A stretch of 64,000 nt of DNA, from assembly GCA_902536295.1 (NCBI GenBank), contig CACAWS010000001.1, positions 163,975-227,974 of the forward strand, given 5' to 3'. Shown here piece after piece: positions 15,932 to 24,224 of the stretch; positions within the stretch are counted from its first letter, which is position 1, and each line of letters begins with the position of its first letter. The stretch is from an uncultured SAR86 cluster bacterium. GTDB taxonomy: Bacteria > Pseudomonadota > Gammaproteobacteria > Magnimaribacterales > AG-339-G14. The position numbers and the translations under genes were made by a program. The notes beneath the pieces were generated by a model. The model was not told where the DNA came from. It made no database searches and saw nothing but the letters and a program-made list of their open reading frames with translations.

Positions 15932-16568
15932 CTAAATAACTGTCGAAGATCTTAAGACGACTTGATTAACCAATTGAGCGGTAATAGGCTGTTTTGCATT
16001 AAAAGCGGCAAATTCTTCTGCTGCGGCGTCTTGTGCCTTACCCATTGCTTCGAAACTTTCAAAACCCATTTGGTACAAAAACTGACCAGCATACCTTCCG
16101 CCAAAAGATTGAAGCAGTCTAACTTTAGCTCCATATTTTTCGTGAATTTCCATAGCTTGCTTGCAAGATTTAAGAAATTTACCTGTCTTACCTTTTTTTT
16201 TGAATCGGTTGCCAAGCAGTTGAAATACTTACAGCCCCTTGAGTTTCAGCACCCTTCTCAAAACCAGGAACTTCAACAAGTTCTGAATTATCTAATGAAA
16301 TTCCAGACCAACTAGTGATTACCTTGAAATAATATGCCTGCATGTCTGAATCTGTCATTATTAAATTCATAGCTTCTCCATATTGTGTCCAATTTTCAAA
16401 AAAATTAATTGAATAGACTTCAATATTTTCTGTGCCAGAATGACTCACTCTTACCACGGTATTAATTCCTTTAGAATTCATTAATTCAGCTCCTTCTCGA
16501 ACCATAGAATTAAATTCTTCAGTTTTTCCTTCTCTTGCAGTGGTGGTTTGAACTCTTAATATTGCCAT
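15932..16568 (-). CDS. Duplicated dimeric alpha/beta-barrel-like protein, split by a frameshift at an A9 run
   Basis: The first frame starts at 16568 (strong site ataaggagataatc before ATG) and ends at TAA 16188-16190 after 126 residues. The second frame, in a different phase, runs from the same place to TAG 15932-15934. The switch falls in a run of nine A on the minus strand (16193-16201). Each half contains a similar module: REGKTEEFNSMVREGAEL with SINFFENWTQYGEAM in the first, KKGKTGKFLKSCKQAMEI with QMGFESFEAMGKAQD in the second. This internal likeness argues for one protein of about 210 residues. The fold looks like ABM/NIPSNAP-type; function unknown. It could be a pseudogene, a sequence error or a slippage-dependent gene. 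Confidence 0.65.
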
Positions 16569-16656
16569 GATTATCTCCTTATAAATTAGTTAAAAACAGT
16601 TCATTAAATATCTCAAAGAATTTGGAAAAATTCAAATTGAAAATTAAAATAAATCA

Positions 16657-17268
16657 ATGTTGAAAAATATTCATTGGTTAATATTGATAGGAATCTACTT
16701 ATCTTTTTTTATTTGGTATACAAACTTATCTGGGCCAGTGACTACTGATGAAATTAATGAATATTTATTAAAAGGGTCAGAAGATTTTAAAACTGAAGAT
16801 CTCTTCAGAGAATTTCTTGAAAATGACGACGGAAAAGATTTTTACATGGTCAATTACCTGGACCTAAATGAAAATCCTCCAATTCTTCCAGCAACTGGTC
16901 AAGGAGCTTCTGCATGGGATCTTTTAGGTCATTACAACGAGTTCATGTTTCCGAATCTATTTTCTAGAGCATGTCATCCAGTTTTCGGAGGTCCTGTGGT
17001 TTCTGATGCTTTAGACTTACTAAATATAGAAGAAGGAAAAACTTGGGATTATGTTGTCATTATGCGCTACCGAAGCAGAAGAGACTTAGCCGATATAGCG
17101 ACTAATCCAAATTTTTTTGGCAGACATGATTATAAAATTGGATCATTAGACAAAACTATTGCTGTCCCAGTAAACCCTAGATTTACTACCGATTTTCGAT
17201 ACCTTTTGTTTTTCATTTTCTTCACGATTGGTTTAATCATCCAAGTTTTTAAAAAAAAGACTAACTAA
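16657..17268 (+). CDS. Membrane protein of unknown function with DUF1330-like periplasmic domain
   Basis: The 203-residue product has a membrane segment near each end (about 5-23 and 180-197), so the part between is probably periplasmic. Near its end the stretch WDYVVIMRYRSRRDLADIA followed by GRHDYKIGSLDKTIAVPV resembles the final strand-helix-strand of DUF1330/EthD-like alpha/beta-barrel proteins. I do not recognise a characterised family. It lies divergent from the frameshifted barrel gene and upstream of a secreted protein on the same strand. Confidence 0.6.
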   Translation: MLKNIHWLILIGIYLSFFIWYTNLSGPVTTDEINEYLLKGSEDFKTEDLFREFLENDDGKDFYMVNYLDLNENPPILPATGQGASAWDLLGHYNEFMFPNLFSRACHPVFGGPVVSDALDLLNIEEGKTWDYVVIMRYRSRRDLADIATNPNFFGRHDYKIGSLDKTIAVPVNPRFTTDFRYLLFFIFFTIGLIIQVFKKKTN

Positions 17269-17330
17269 CTATTCACATCTACTGATGTTTTTAGCTAATA
17301 TAGTTTTTTTAAATTAACTATGGAGAGACT

Positions 17331-18008
17331 ATGAAAAAAATACTTTTACTTCTATCGCTCTTCTTTTCCCCTCTTTTCTTTGCTGAAGATGGTCCGTTTA
17401 CAGTTTTCTATGGATTTCAAACTGAAAATCCTTTAGATATTGTTGCTGCCACAGATCAGTTATGGAAAGACTGTGATAAAGGAGATGTGGTTGTTAGCTT
17501 AAATGCAGACGCAATTAATGGAGAATCAAGCAACACCCATACATATGTTGTTAATTTTCCTGACAATGCAGCATTTGTTAAATGGAATAATTTGTTTGCA
17601 ACCTGCCCTGGTGTTCAAAAATATTTTGAAACTGTAAACCCAATAATTGAATTTACGCAAGAAATTATGGGACTTCCTTTAAGAGGTTTCGGTGATACAG
17701 CTCAAAGCGAGTATTTTCAAGTATTTTCAATTGCTGTTCAAAATCCTATGAAATTCGTAAAAGCGTATGATGAATTGATGGAATCAAACACTGAATGTGA
17801 TTCTTGGGGGTTATTAGCATTTGGAGCTGGATATACTCGTCAAAGCGGAACACACTTAGCTTACTGTGGTTTCAATGACTTAACTTCCTACCTAGAGCAA
17901 GCCCAAGTTAGAGAGCCCACGGAAGAATTTCAGAAATTTATTCGAAAAACTTTCAAAATTTCACAACTAAATGCTGTAAGCATGGTTGAAGTAGTTAAAA
18001 GATATTAA
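17331..18008 (+). CDS. Secreted protein of unknown function, two similar halves
   Basis: This 225-residue protein has a clear signal peptide (MKKILLLLSLFFSPLFFAE). The mature part seems to hold two related modules: one opens FTVFYGFQTENPLDIVAATD, the other FQVFSIAVQNPMKFVKAYDE, and each continues with a strand and a helix near a Cys (ATCPGVQKYF, AYCGFNDLTSYLEQ). Two Cys per half suggest disulfides. The pattern fits a duplicated alpha/beta barrel in the periplasm, but that is inference. A good ribosome site (atggagagact) precedes the ATG, and a strong terminator follows the stop. Confidence 0.62.
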   Translation: MKKILLLLSLFFSPLFFAEDGPFTVFYGFQTENPLDIVAATDQLWKDCDKGDVVVSLNADAINGESSNTHTYVVNFPDNAAFVKWNNLFATCPGVQKYFETVNPIIEFTQEIMGLPLRGFGDTAQSEYFQVFSIAVQNPMKFVKAYDELMESNTECDSWGLLAFGAGYTRQSGTHLAYCGFNDLTSYLEQAQVREPTEEFQKFIRKTFKISQLNAVSMVEVVKRY

Positions 18009-18020
18009 TTAACTGAATCC

Positions 18021-18053
18021 AAAAAAAAAGGGCTGTAAAACAGCCCTTTTTTT
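18021..18053. terminator. Bidirectional rho-independent terminator
   Basis: A stem gggctg/cagccc (18030-18035 and 18041-18046) with a taaaa loop is flanked by nine A on the left and seven T on the right. It serves both convergent genes, the secreted protein on the plus strand and the diheme cytochrome on the minus strand. The T-run touches the cytochrome stop codon. Confidence 0.9.
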
Positions 18054-19074
18054 ATTGAAGATTTTCAATCCAATCATTTATTAGCTCCACTCCTTCGCTA
18101 TGAAGAAGAGCTCGACCAGATTCTGGCATCATCACTCCAGGATCTAATGAATTCATTCTATGTAATAAGATAGATTCTTGAGGCTTGCCTGGGACAATAG
18201 AATATTTTAAATCGGCACTAGCTCTTCCTGCTGCTACTGGTTTTTTAAAGATACCAATATTCATATCATTAGTTTCTGTGTAGTTTAAGTAAAGCCCCGT
18301 GTTACTTGCCGACCCCGAGGATAGGTGACAATGTCCGCAATTTATATCTAAATATGCTCTAGCCCTATGATTTAAAGTTGCTGATTGATCAGTCCAATTG
18401 ACTATAAGATCCAAGGGCATATGATTTTCAACTAAACCATTTTCTATCCAAAAAGAAATTTGATTCTCCTCCTCATCCTTGTACTGAATACTAAAATTTA
18501 AATTTCTTGATTTTGGTCCTATGGGCATAATGGCATTGTTTTTTAAATGACATTCTTTGCATTGATTTTGATTTGGAACTCTATAACTGACCTGCATTAA
18601 TTCACCGTTCTTAAGAAATTCAATATTTTCGTAGGTATATCCGGCAACTTTTAAGAACGCATCAGTTTGTTCTTCATTCCAGACATATGTGTGAGCCTTC
18701 CACCCATTTTCTTGATTTAATAATAATCTAGTTTCTAATAACTTTTTTCCCATTGAAGTTGTCTCAGAGTAAGAAAAGGTTTTAACCAAAACAGCGCCAA
18801 CAGGAAATTCATAAACCTCATTAGGTTTAAATTTAGCTTTGACTCCTTCCGGGACATAAACAAATCTCTCTTTGTCGGCGTAATCAGAAAATAAAGCTGA
18901 ATGCAGTATGTAAGGATGAACACCGTCTGAGGGTAATTGGTTAGTTAAATCCTCAAATAATTGATAATCTGATAATTTTTTTTCAGGCTTCGAAGATAAA
19001 ATTGCCTCGAGGTTCACTGACCACAAATTAACTGAGTTCAGCAAAATAAAAAATACTATTATTTGTTTTACCAT
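18052..19074 (-). CDS. SO2930-type diheme c-type cytochrome
   Basis: The 340-residue product has a signal peptide and two haem c motifs: CKECH (about residue 175) and CGHCH (about residue 247). The second is in the YLDINCGHCHLSSGSAS context typical of the SO2930 family, and MMPESGR with a C-terminal EGVELINDWI follow, as in cytochrome c-like folds. It is exported and would need the Ccm system encoded 3 kb away. It overlaps the preceding beta-helix gene by 7 bases. The two families are known to occur side by side, and their shared function is not established as far as I know. Confidence 0.88.
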   Translation of the reverse strand: MVKQIIVFFILLNSVNLWSVNLEAILSSKPEKKLSDYQLFEDLTNQLPSDGVHPYILHSALFSDYADKERFVYVPEGVKAKFKPNEVYEFPVGAVLVKTFSYSETTSMGKKLLETRLLLNQENGWKAHTYVWNEEQTDAFLKVAGYTYENIEFLKNGELMQVSYRVPNQNQCKECHLKNNAIMPIGPKSRNLNFSIQYKDEEENQISFWIENGLVENHMPLDLIVNWTDQSATLNHRARAYLDINCGHCHLSSGSASNTGLYLNYTETNDMNIGIFKKPVAAGRASADLKYSIVPGKPQESILLHRMNSLDPGVMMPESGRALLHSEGVELINDWIENLQ

Positions 19075-20282
19075 TCTTCGACAGCAGGCAAAGCTTTTAT
19101 ATCTCCAGAAAAGTCTGTTTTGTCTCTATTAGGTGAATGAAAATATGAAAATAAAAAATACCAAAGCGCGTCAAGATTTAAGAACTTAATTGATTCATTT
19201 TCTTTTAAAATTAATTTTTCATCCTGAGGTTGTCCTAATATCGCTTGAGATAAAGGTAAAACACCGTCCCAGATAACATCAGGCATTTCACCTTCTGCAA
19301 TTTCCACTAACAATTTGCTTAAATTCCCTCTATCAACATCTGGTGAATAACCTACATTAGAGTAAGAATTATTGTGGATTTGAATACTTTTAGGATGGGG
19401 ATAATAATTTTCATCACCTGATTCTAAATCTCCAGAAACTACTGCAATATGAATAGTGGAATTATTTGAAAAAGAATTCTCAAAAACTTCCACGTTAGAA
19501 TTTGCCATTACGACAAGACCGGTTCCGCTTGGAACTTCGCCTACAATATTTCCTTCGGGAGCAAAATTTGGAGTATTGTTATCAAAAGATCTATTATTAA
19601 ACACTCTCACAAATTTTCCACCTTGCTTTGGAAGGTTTGGAAGATCAAAAACAAGAATTCCACCTGTATTCTGCGTTGCAATATTATCGTAAACATCTGC
19701 ATAGTAAGAATTTTCTATTTCAATACCCGCGACGTTAAATTTAGCTAGAGTATTTCTAACAATTATTTGCTCTGATTGACCGACATAAATTCCTGCATCG
19801 GAAGCGCCGATGGCAATACAACCATCGATTAAGACTCTTTTTGATTCAACTGGATAAATGCCATAAGCACCATTGGTTGAATCTGGCCCATTAGTCCATT
19901 CAGTTCTGAGATTAATGAATGAGATTTCATCTGAGCCTTTAGATTTTACTGCATCGCCCTTTGCATCTTCTATAGCAAAATCTTTTAAAACTACTCGGTT
20001 TGAAGTGACCAGTAATCCTTGAGCACTGGAAATTTGATCTTTGAAATTTAAAATAGTTTTTTCGTGCCCTGCGCCTACAATTGATACATCATCAACATCC
20101 AGAGATAAACCATGTTTTAATTTATAAAATCCTTCAGCAAGTTGGATGATATCTCCAGGTTCGGCTAAGATTAGAGCTTCTTGAATTTCTTCTTGTGAAT
20201 TCGAAGACGGCTTTATAAACCAAGTTTCTGCAATAGAAAAGGCCGAAAATATTAAAGAAAAAACTAACAAAAAGAATTTCAC
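19068..20282 (-). CDS. Secreted parallel beta-helix repeat protein
   Basis: This 404-residue protein has a signal peptide (about 1-18) and a right-handed beta-helix built from PbH1-like rungs, seen as recurring I-x-N and V-x-x-N turns: DEISFINLRTEWTN, KRVLIDGCIAIGASDAGIYV, EQIIVRNTLAKFNVAGIEIE, YADVYDNIATQNTGGILVF. This architecture belongs to carbohydrate-related or surface proteins. It heads a two-gene unit with the diheme cytochrome. The catalytic role, if any, is unknown. The match to the beta_helix_1 family that pairs with SO2930 cytochromes is my recognition, not a search result. Confidence 0.85.
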   Translation of the reverse strand: MKFFLLVFSLIFSAFSIAETWFIKPSSNSQEEIQEALILAEPGDIIQLAEGFYKLKHGLSLDVDDVSIVGAGHEKTILNFKDQISSAQGLLVTSNRVVLKDFAIEDAKGDAVKSKGSDEISFINLRTEWTNGPDSTNGAYGIYPVESKRVLIDGCIAIGASDAGIYVGQSEQIIVRNTLAKFNVAGIEIENSYYADVYDNIATQNTGGILVFDLPNLPKQGGKFVRVFNNRSFDNNTPNFAPEGNIVGEVPSGTGLVVMANSNVEVFENSFSNNSTIHIAVVSGDLESGDENYYPHPKSIQIHNNSYSNVGYSPDVDRGNLSKLLVEIAEGEMPDVIWDGVLPLSQAILGQPQDEKLILKENESIKFLNLDALWYFLFSYFHSPNRDKTDFSGDIKALPAVEEW

Positions 20283-20317
20283 ATGATTATTATCTCATTT
20301 TTTAAAGTCGGATAAAC

Positions 20318-20348
20318 AAAAAAACCCAGCTAAAAAGCTGGGCTTTTT
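20318..20348 (-). terminator. Rho-independent terminator after metY
   Basis: A perfect stem cccagct/agctggg (20325-20331 and 20336-20342) with an aaaa loop is flanked by A-rich and T-rich tracts. On the minus strand it lies 19 bases past the metY stop and is followed by a run of seven T. It separates metY from the beta-helix gene. Confidence 0.88.
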
Positions 20349-20360
20349 TGATTTATTGGT

Positions 20361-21659
20361 TTATCCAGCTTTGTCTAAAGCTTGAGAAATATCAGCGATA
20401 ATATCGTCAACATGCTCAATTCCAATAGATAATCTTACATATCCTGGAGTAACACCTGCAGACAGCTGCTCTTCCGGCGACAACTGACTATGAGTAGTAG
20501 TTGCTGGATGAATAGCTAATGATCTTGCATCACCAATATTAGCAACGTGATACAAAAGCTCCAAAGAGTCGATAAATTTACTACCGGCCTCTTTCCCGCC
20601 TGGCAATTCAAATCCGATTAAGGCTCCATAACCACCGGTCATATATTTGTCAGCTTTTTCTCTCAGCGCCCCGTCTGTAATTCCTGGATACGTTACTGCT
20701 TGAACTCGATTGTCCTTATCAAGGAATTCCGCAACTGCTTGAGCATTTTTTGCATGTTCTCTCATTCTTAGAGGCAAAGTCTCAAGACCTTGTATAAAAG
20801 TGAAAGCACTTTGAGGGCTCATAGCTCCTCCTAGGTCTCTGAGAAGAGTTGTTCTAAGTTTCATAATGTATGCAATAGGACCCATTGGTTTAATAGCTTC
20901 ATCCCAGACAATACCATTATAACAAGGGTCAGGAGTGTTCATAGCCGGTTGTCTATCTGCTCCAGCTTCTCCCCAATCAAAGTTACCTCCATCAATTATT
21001 GCGCCACCAATAGTTGTTCCATGGCCACCAATGTACTTGGTAGTGGAATATGTAATCACTGCCGCGCCATGATCAAACGGACGACATAAAATTGGTGCCG
21101 CTGTGTTATCCACTATTAAAGGAATACCGTGTTTCCTTCCAATTTCAGCTATTTCTCCAATTGGAAAAACTTCAAGCTTTGGATTTGGAAGAGTTTCTCC
21201 AAAATAAGCTCTAGTTTTTTCATCTGTAGCTTTTTCAAAATTAGCAGGATCAGTAGGATCAACAAATCTAACTTCTATTCCCATTTCTCTCATATTGTTT
21301 TTGAACTGATTGTAAGTTCCACCGTACAAGTGAGAAGAAGAGACAATATTATCGCCTACCCTAGCAAGGTTTTGAATTGAATAAGCTGATGCAGTCTGAC
21401 CAGAAGCAACAGCCAAGCCAGCCGCGCCGCCGTCAAGTGCAGCTAATCTTTCTTCAAGAACTGCTGTCGTTGGATTCATTATACGAGTGTAAATATTTCC
21501 AAGTTCAGCTAAAGCAAATAAATTTGCTGCGTGTTCTGTATTATTGAATTGATAACTAGTGGTTTGATGAATCGGAACAGCAACAGATCCAGTTGTCTCA
21601 TCAGACCTCCACCCAGTGTGTAAAGCTATAGTCTCTACATTTTTTCCTTCGTATGCCAT
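20361..21659 (-). CDS. metY: O-acetylhomoserine aminocarboxypropyltransferase (sulfhydrylase), MetY
   Basis: MetY is a PLP enzyme that makes homocysteine from O-acetylhomoserine and sulfide, so methionine can be made by direct sulfhydrylation. The product (432 residues) starts MAYEGKNVETIALHTGWRSD and has SSHLYGGTYNQF, IVDNTAAPILCRPF, the PLP-lysine segment TYSTTKYIGGHG and HPATTTHSQLSPEEQ. I chose the ATG at 21659 because a ribosome site (ggagaa) precedes it. The longer in-frame start at 21692 would lie inside the leader terminator. A SAM-II riboswitch upstream supports a methionine role. Confidence 0.95.
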   Translation of the reverse strand: MAYEGKNVETIALHTGWRSDETTGSVAVPIHQTTSYQFNNTEHAANLFALAELGNIYTRIMNPTTAVLEERLAALDGGAAGLAVASGQTASAYSIQNLARVGDNIVSSSHLYGGTYNQFKNNMREMGIEVRFVDPTDPANFEKATDEKTRAYFGETLPNPKLEVFPIGEIAEIGRKHGIPLIVDNTAAPILCRPFDHGAAVITYSTTKYIGGHGTTIGGAIIDGGNFDWGEAGADRQPAMNTPDPCYNGIVWDEAIKPMGPIAYIMKLRTTLLRDLGGAMSPQSAFTFIQGLETLPLRMREHAKNAQAVAEFLDKDNRVQAVTYPGITDGALREKADKYMTGGYGALIGFELPGGKEAGSKFIDSLELLYHVANIGDARSLAIHPATTTHSQLSPEEQLSAGVTPGYVRLSIGIEHVDDIIADISQALDKAG

Positions 21660-21673
21660 TTTTATTTCTCCAT

Positions 21674-21705
21674 AAAAAAAACCTGCTTGCATTTGCTAAA
21701 CAGGT
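21674..21705 (-). terminator. Leader terminator of the metY riboswitch
   Basis: On the minus strand, ACCTG (21705-21701) can pair with CAGGT (21685-21681), followed by eight T. It lies 15-45 bases before the metY ATG. The TG of ACCTG and the following TTTAGCAAA also belong to an 11-bp alternative stem with the 3' part of the SAM-II aptamer, so the two structures exclude each other. This is the likely expression platform. Confidence 0.7.
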
Positions 21706-21715
21706 CTCAACGAAG

Positions 21716-21770
21716 TTCTTGTTTAGCAAATTTTTTATAGCGTTTGCAAGTAGGAATAAATCAACGCTTA
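21716..21770 (-). promoter_or_regulatory. SAM-II riboswitch aptamer upstream of metY
   Basis: The minus-strand RNA shows P1 AGCGU/ACGCU (5 bp), then UGAUUUA directly after the 5' arm, UUGCAA just before the 3' arm, then AUAAAA and GCUAAA. These are the conserved positions and spacing of SAM-II aptamers as I remember them. The loop CUUG can pair with CAAG at the 3' end (21721-21718) to form the required pseudoknot. SAM binding would hold GCUAAACAAG in the aptamer and switch metY off when methionine derivatives are plentiful. Confidence 0.85.
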
Positions 21771-21777
21771 GACGCAT

Positions 21778-21806
21778 ATATAAGCAAAATAATTTATAAT
21801 TATCAA
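21778..21806 (-). promoter_or_regulatory. Sigma-70-type promoter for the metY leader
   Basis: Minus strand: -35 TTGATA (21806-21801), 17-base spacer, -10 TTATAT (21783-21778). Transcription would begin close to 21771, right at the 5' edge of the riboswitch. It sits in the short divergent gap between metY and the crotonase gene. Confidence 0.65.
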
Positions 21807-21814
21807 CCCTGATT

Positions 21815-22675
21815 ATGAAAAATTACGAACACATAAAAACTGAAATCAAATCGAGTAATTTAATTATTTACCTTTCAAGACCTGAAAAGATGAATGCTTT
21901 CACTGAATTAATGATGAGAGAACTAATAGATGTTATGAATTTCGCAGAAGAAGAAAACGACATCAGAGCAATAATTTTTACCGGTGAAGGAAAAAAATAT
22001 TGTGCAGGTGCTGATTTATCAACTGGAGAAGATTCATTTAATTGGACAGAAAAAAAGAAAAAATCTTCAGATGTTATAAGAGATGCTGGAGGAGTTTTGA
22101 CATTAAGATTATTCAAATCAACCAAACCTATTGTAGGTGCTATCAATGGAGACGCTGTTGGCATAGGTGCGACTATGTTGCTACCTATGGATGTCAGAAT
22201 TGCAAGTGATAACGCAAGATTTGGATTTGTGTTTGCAAAAAGAGGCATAGTGCCAGAAGCTGCTTCTAGTTGGTTTTTGCCAAGATTAGTGGGTATAGAT
22301 AATGCACTTAAGCTATGTTATTCAGCAAATGTAATCGATGCAAAACAAGCAAAAGATATAAATCTAATTTCTGAAGTCACGACTCAAGAGGATTTGTTAA
22401 ATCGAGCTATCGAGATATGTAACGAATTTACAAAAGAAACTTCTTCAATATCCATTGCGCTCACTAGGCAAATGCTGTGGAGAATGATGGGAGCTGATCA
22501 CCCCATGGAAGCACATAAGATTGATTCGCGTGCTGTATACGCGCTTGGCAAATCTGGCGAAGCAGCTGAGGGGATAAAGTCTTTTTTTGAAAAACGCCCG
22601 CCAAATTTTCCCGGAAGATTGACAGATGACATGCCTGATTTTTATCCTTGGTGGGATGAAAAAAAATTTGAATAA
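21815..22675 (+). CDS. Enoyl-CoA hydratase/isomerase family protein (crotonase)
   Basis: This 286-residue crotonase-fold protein would act on acyl-CoA esters. The oxyanion-hole segments are visible: GKKYCAGADLS (about 58-70) and the GAINGDAVGIGATMLLPMD stretch (about 110). The region AKRGIVPEAASSWFLPRLVG holds the usual catalytic Glu position. It is the first gene of a plus-strand run with an acyl-CoA carboxylase subunit and an aldehyde dehydrogenase. The exact substrate cannot be told. The C-terminal FFEKRPPNFPG is typical of this family. Confidence 0.92.
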   Translation: MKNYEHIKTEIKSSNLIIYLSRPEKMNAFTELMMRELIDVMNFAEEENDIRAIIFTGEGKKYCAGADLSTGEDSFNWTEKKKKSSDVIRDAGGVLTLRLFKSTKPIVGAINGDAVGIGATMLLPMDVRIASDNARFGFVFAKRGIVPEAASSWFLPRLVGIDNALKLCYSANVIDAKQAKDINLISEVTTQEDLLNRAIEICNEFTKETSSISIALTRQMLWRMMGADHPMEAHKIDSRAVYALGKSGEAAEGIKSFFEKRPPNFPGRLTDDMPDFYPWWDEKKFE

Positions 22676-22677
22676 GA

Positions 22678-24216
22678 ATGTCTTGGAAAAAGGAAGTTAA
22701 AGAAATTTCATTAAGAAAAAAACTAGCTCTCCAGCAAGGAGGAAAAGAAGCTATTGAAATTCAGCATGCTAAGGGCAGACTAACTCTTCGAGAAAGAATA
22801 GATTTGCTTTTAGACAAAAATAGTTTTGAAGAGGTTGGTAAAATTTCGGGGGGAATTGAACATAATGACGATGGTTCAATCGAGTCTTTCACCCCTGCTA
22901 ATTTTATTTTAGGTTTTGGAGAAATTAATAAAAGAAAGGTTGTGATTGGAGGTGAAGATTTTACTGTCAAAGGTGGCTCTCCAAATGCTGCTGGAAATAG
23001 AAAAAGTGTTTATACCGAAGAACTAGCCGTTCAGTATAAGTTTCCTTTGGTCAGACTTCACGAAGGCGGAGGTGGCTCAGTAGCCGGTCCATCTAAAGAA
23101 AAGAAAGGATATGGTGGAGATCCTGTTTTTTCTAAATCAAGATTTAAAGCAGTTGCGACCAGTCTTAAAACCATTCCGGTTATTAGCGCTGCTTTAGGGC
23201 CTGTCGCTGGTCTTCCTGCGTCTAGATTTGTTGCCTCGCATTTCAGAATTATGACCAAAAAAACTGCTCAAATACTTGTCGCAGGACCTGCTGTAGTTTC
23301 AAGAGCATTTGGTAAAGAATTTACTAAAGAAGAATTAGGTGGATCTGATATTCATAAAATTAATGGTGTTGTTGACAACGTTGCGGATGATGAGCAAGAC
23401 GCTTTTTTACAAATAAAAAAATTTCTTTCTTTCATGCCTCAAAACATTTATGAAGCTCCTGAAAGAATTTCAAGTTCAGACCCAATTGATAGAATTGACG
23501 AAATATTAGAGTCCATAGTTCCCAAAGATAGGAAAAAAACTTATGAGATGAGGGAGATTATTAAATCAATTGCAGATGATAAAGATTTCTTTGAAATGAC
23601 TAATTATTATGGTCGAGGAATTATCACTGGTTTCGCAAGATTAAATGGATTTTCCGTTGGAATTTTTGCAAATGATAGTAATTTTTATGCAGGATCTATG
23701 ACAGCAGATAACGCAAAAAAAACATCAAGATTTATTAAACTATGCGATCAATTTAACATCCCAATAATATCCTTGGTTGATGAACCCGGCTTTTTAATTG
23801 GACCAGAAGCTGAAAAAGACGCAACAATATTGCATGGAACTGAAGCGGTTCTTGCTGCTGTAGATTCATCAGTGCCGTGGTGTTCTGTATTAATAAGAAA
23901 GTCCTTCGGGGTGGGTTCAGCTGCGCATTTTGGCCCTGAAAGTTATGTTTTAGCCTGGCCATCATCTGAAGCAGGTCCCCTTCCATTAGAAGGCGGAATA
24001 GCCATAGCCTTTGGTAAAGAAATAGCACAAGCTGAGGACCCCGAGTCTAAAAGAAAAGAAATTGAAGAAAAATTATCAAAATCTCAAAGTCCTTTTCCGA
24101 GAGCTGAAGCATTTTCAGTTCATGAAATTATTGACCCGAAAGAGACAAGAAAGTATCTTTGTTCTTGGATAGATAAAGTCCAAACCAGTTTATTAACAAA
24201 AATTCATAATCCTTAG
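22678..24216 (+). CDS. Acyl-CoA carboxylase, carboxyltransferase (beta) subunit
   Basis: The 512-residue protein belongs to the propionyl/methylcrotonyl/acetyl-CoA carboxylase beta family, which moves CO2 from biotin to an acyl-CoA. It has both crotonase-like halves. The N-half has HAKGRLTLRERIDLLLD and LVRLHEGGGGSVAG; the C-half has DNAKKTSRFIKLCDQFNIPI and SLVDEPGFLIGPEAE. No biotin carboxylase/biotin carrier (alpha) subunit is encoded in this window, so it must pair with a partner elsewhere. It begins 2 bases after the crotonase stop. Confidence 0.92.
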   Translation: MSWKKEVKEISLRKKLALQQGGKEAIEIQHAKGRLTLRERIDLLLDKNSFEEVGKISGGIEHNDDGSIESFTPANFILGFGEINKRKVVIGGEDFTVKGGSPNAAGNRKSVYTEELAVQYKFPLVRLHEGGGGSVAGPSKEKKGYGGDPVFSKSRFKAVATSLKTIPVISAALGPVAGLPASRFVASHFRIMTKKTAQILVAGPAVVSRAFGKEFTKEELGGSDIHKINGVVDNVADDEQDAFLQIKKFLSFMPQNIYEAPERISSSDPIDRIDEILESIVPKDRKKTYEMREIIKSIADDKDFFEMTNYYGRGIITGFARLNGFSVGIFANDSNFYAGSMTADNAKKTSRFIKLCDQFNIPIISLVDEPGFLIGPEAEKDATILHGTEAVLAAVDSSVPWCSVLIRKSFGVGSAAHFGPESYVLAWPSSEAGPLPLEGGIAIAFGKEIAQAEDPESKRKEIEEKLSKSQSPFPRAEAFSVHEIIDPKETRKYLCSWIDKVQTSLLTKIHNP

Positions 24217-24224
24217 AGGTAAAA

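Noticed and set aside
15952..16215. Third overlapping frame of 87 residues across the A9 run
   Set aside because: Its sequence has no likeness to the barrel module; the frame ending at 15932 does.
21660..21692. Longer in-frame start for metY at 21692
   Set aside because: The extra 11 residues would be encoded by the terminator stem and U-run of the riboswitch leader, while the ATG at 21659 has a good ribosome site and gives the family's usual start.
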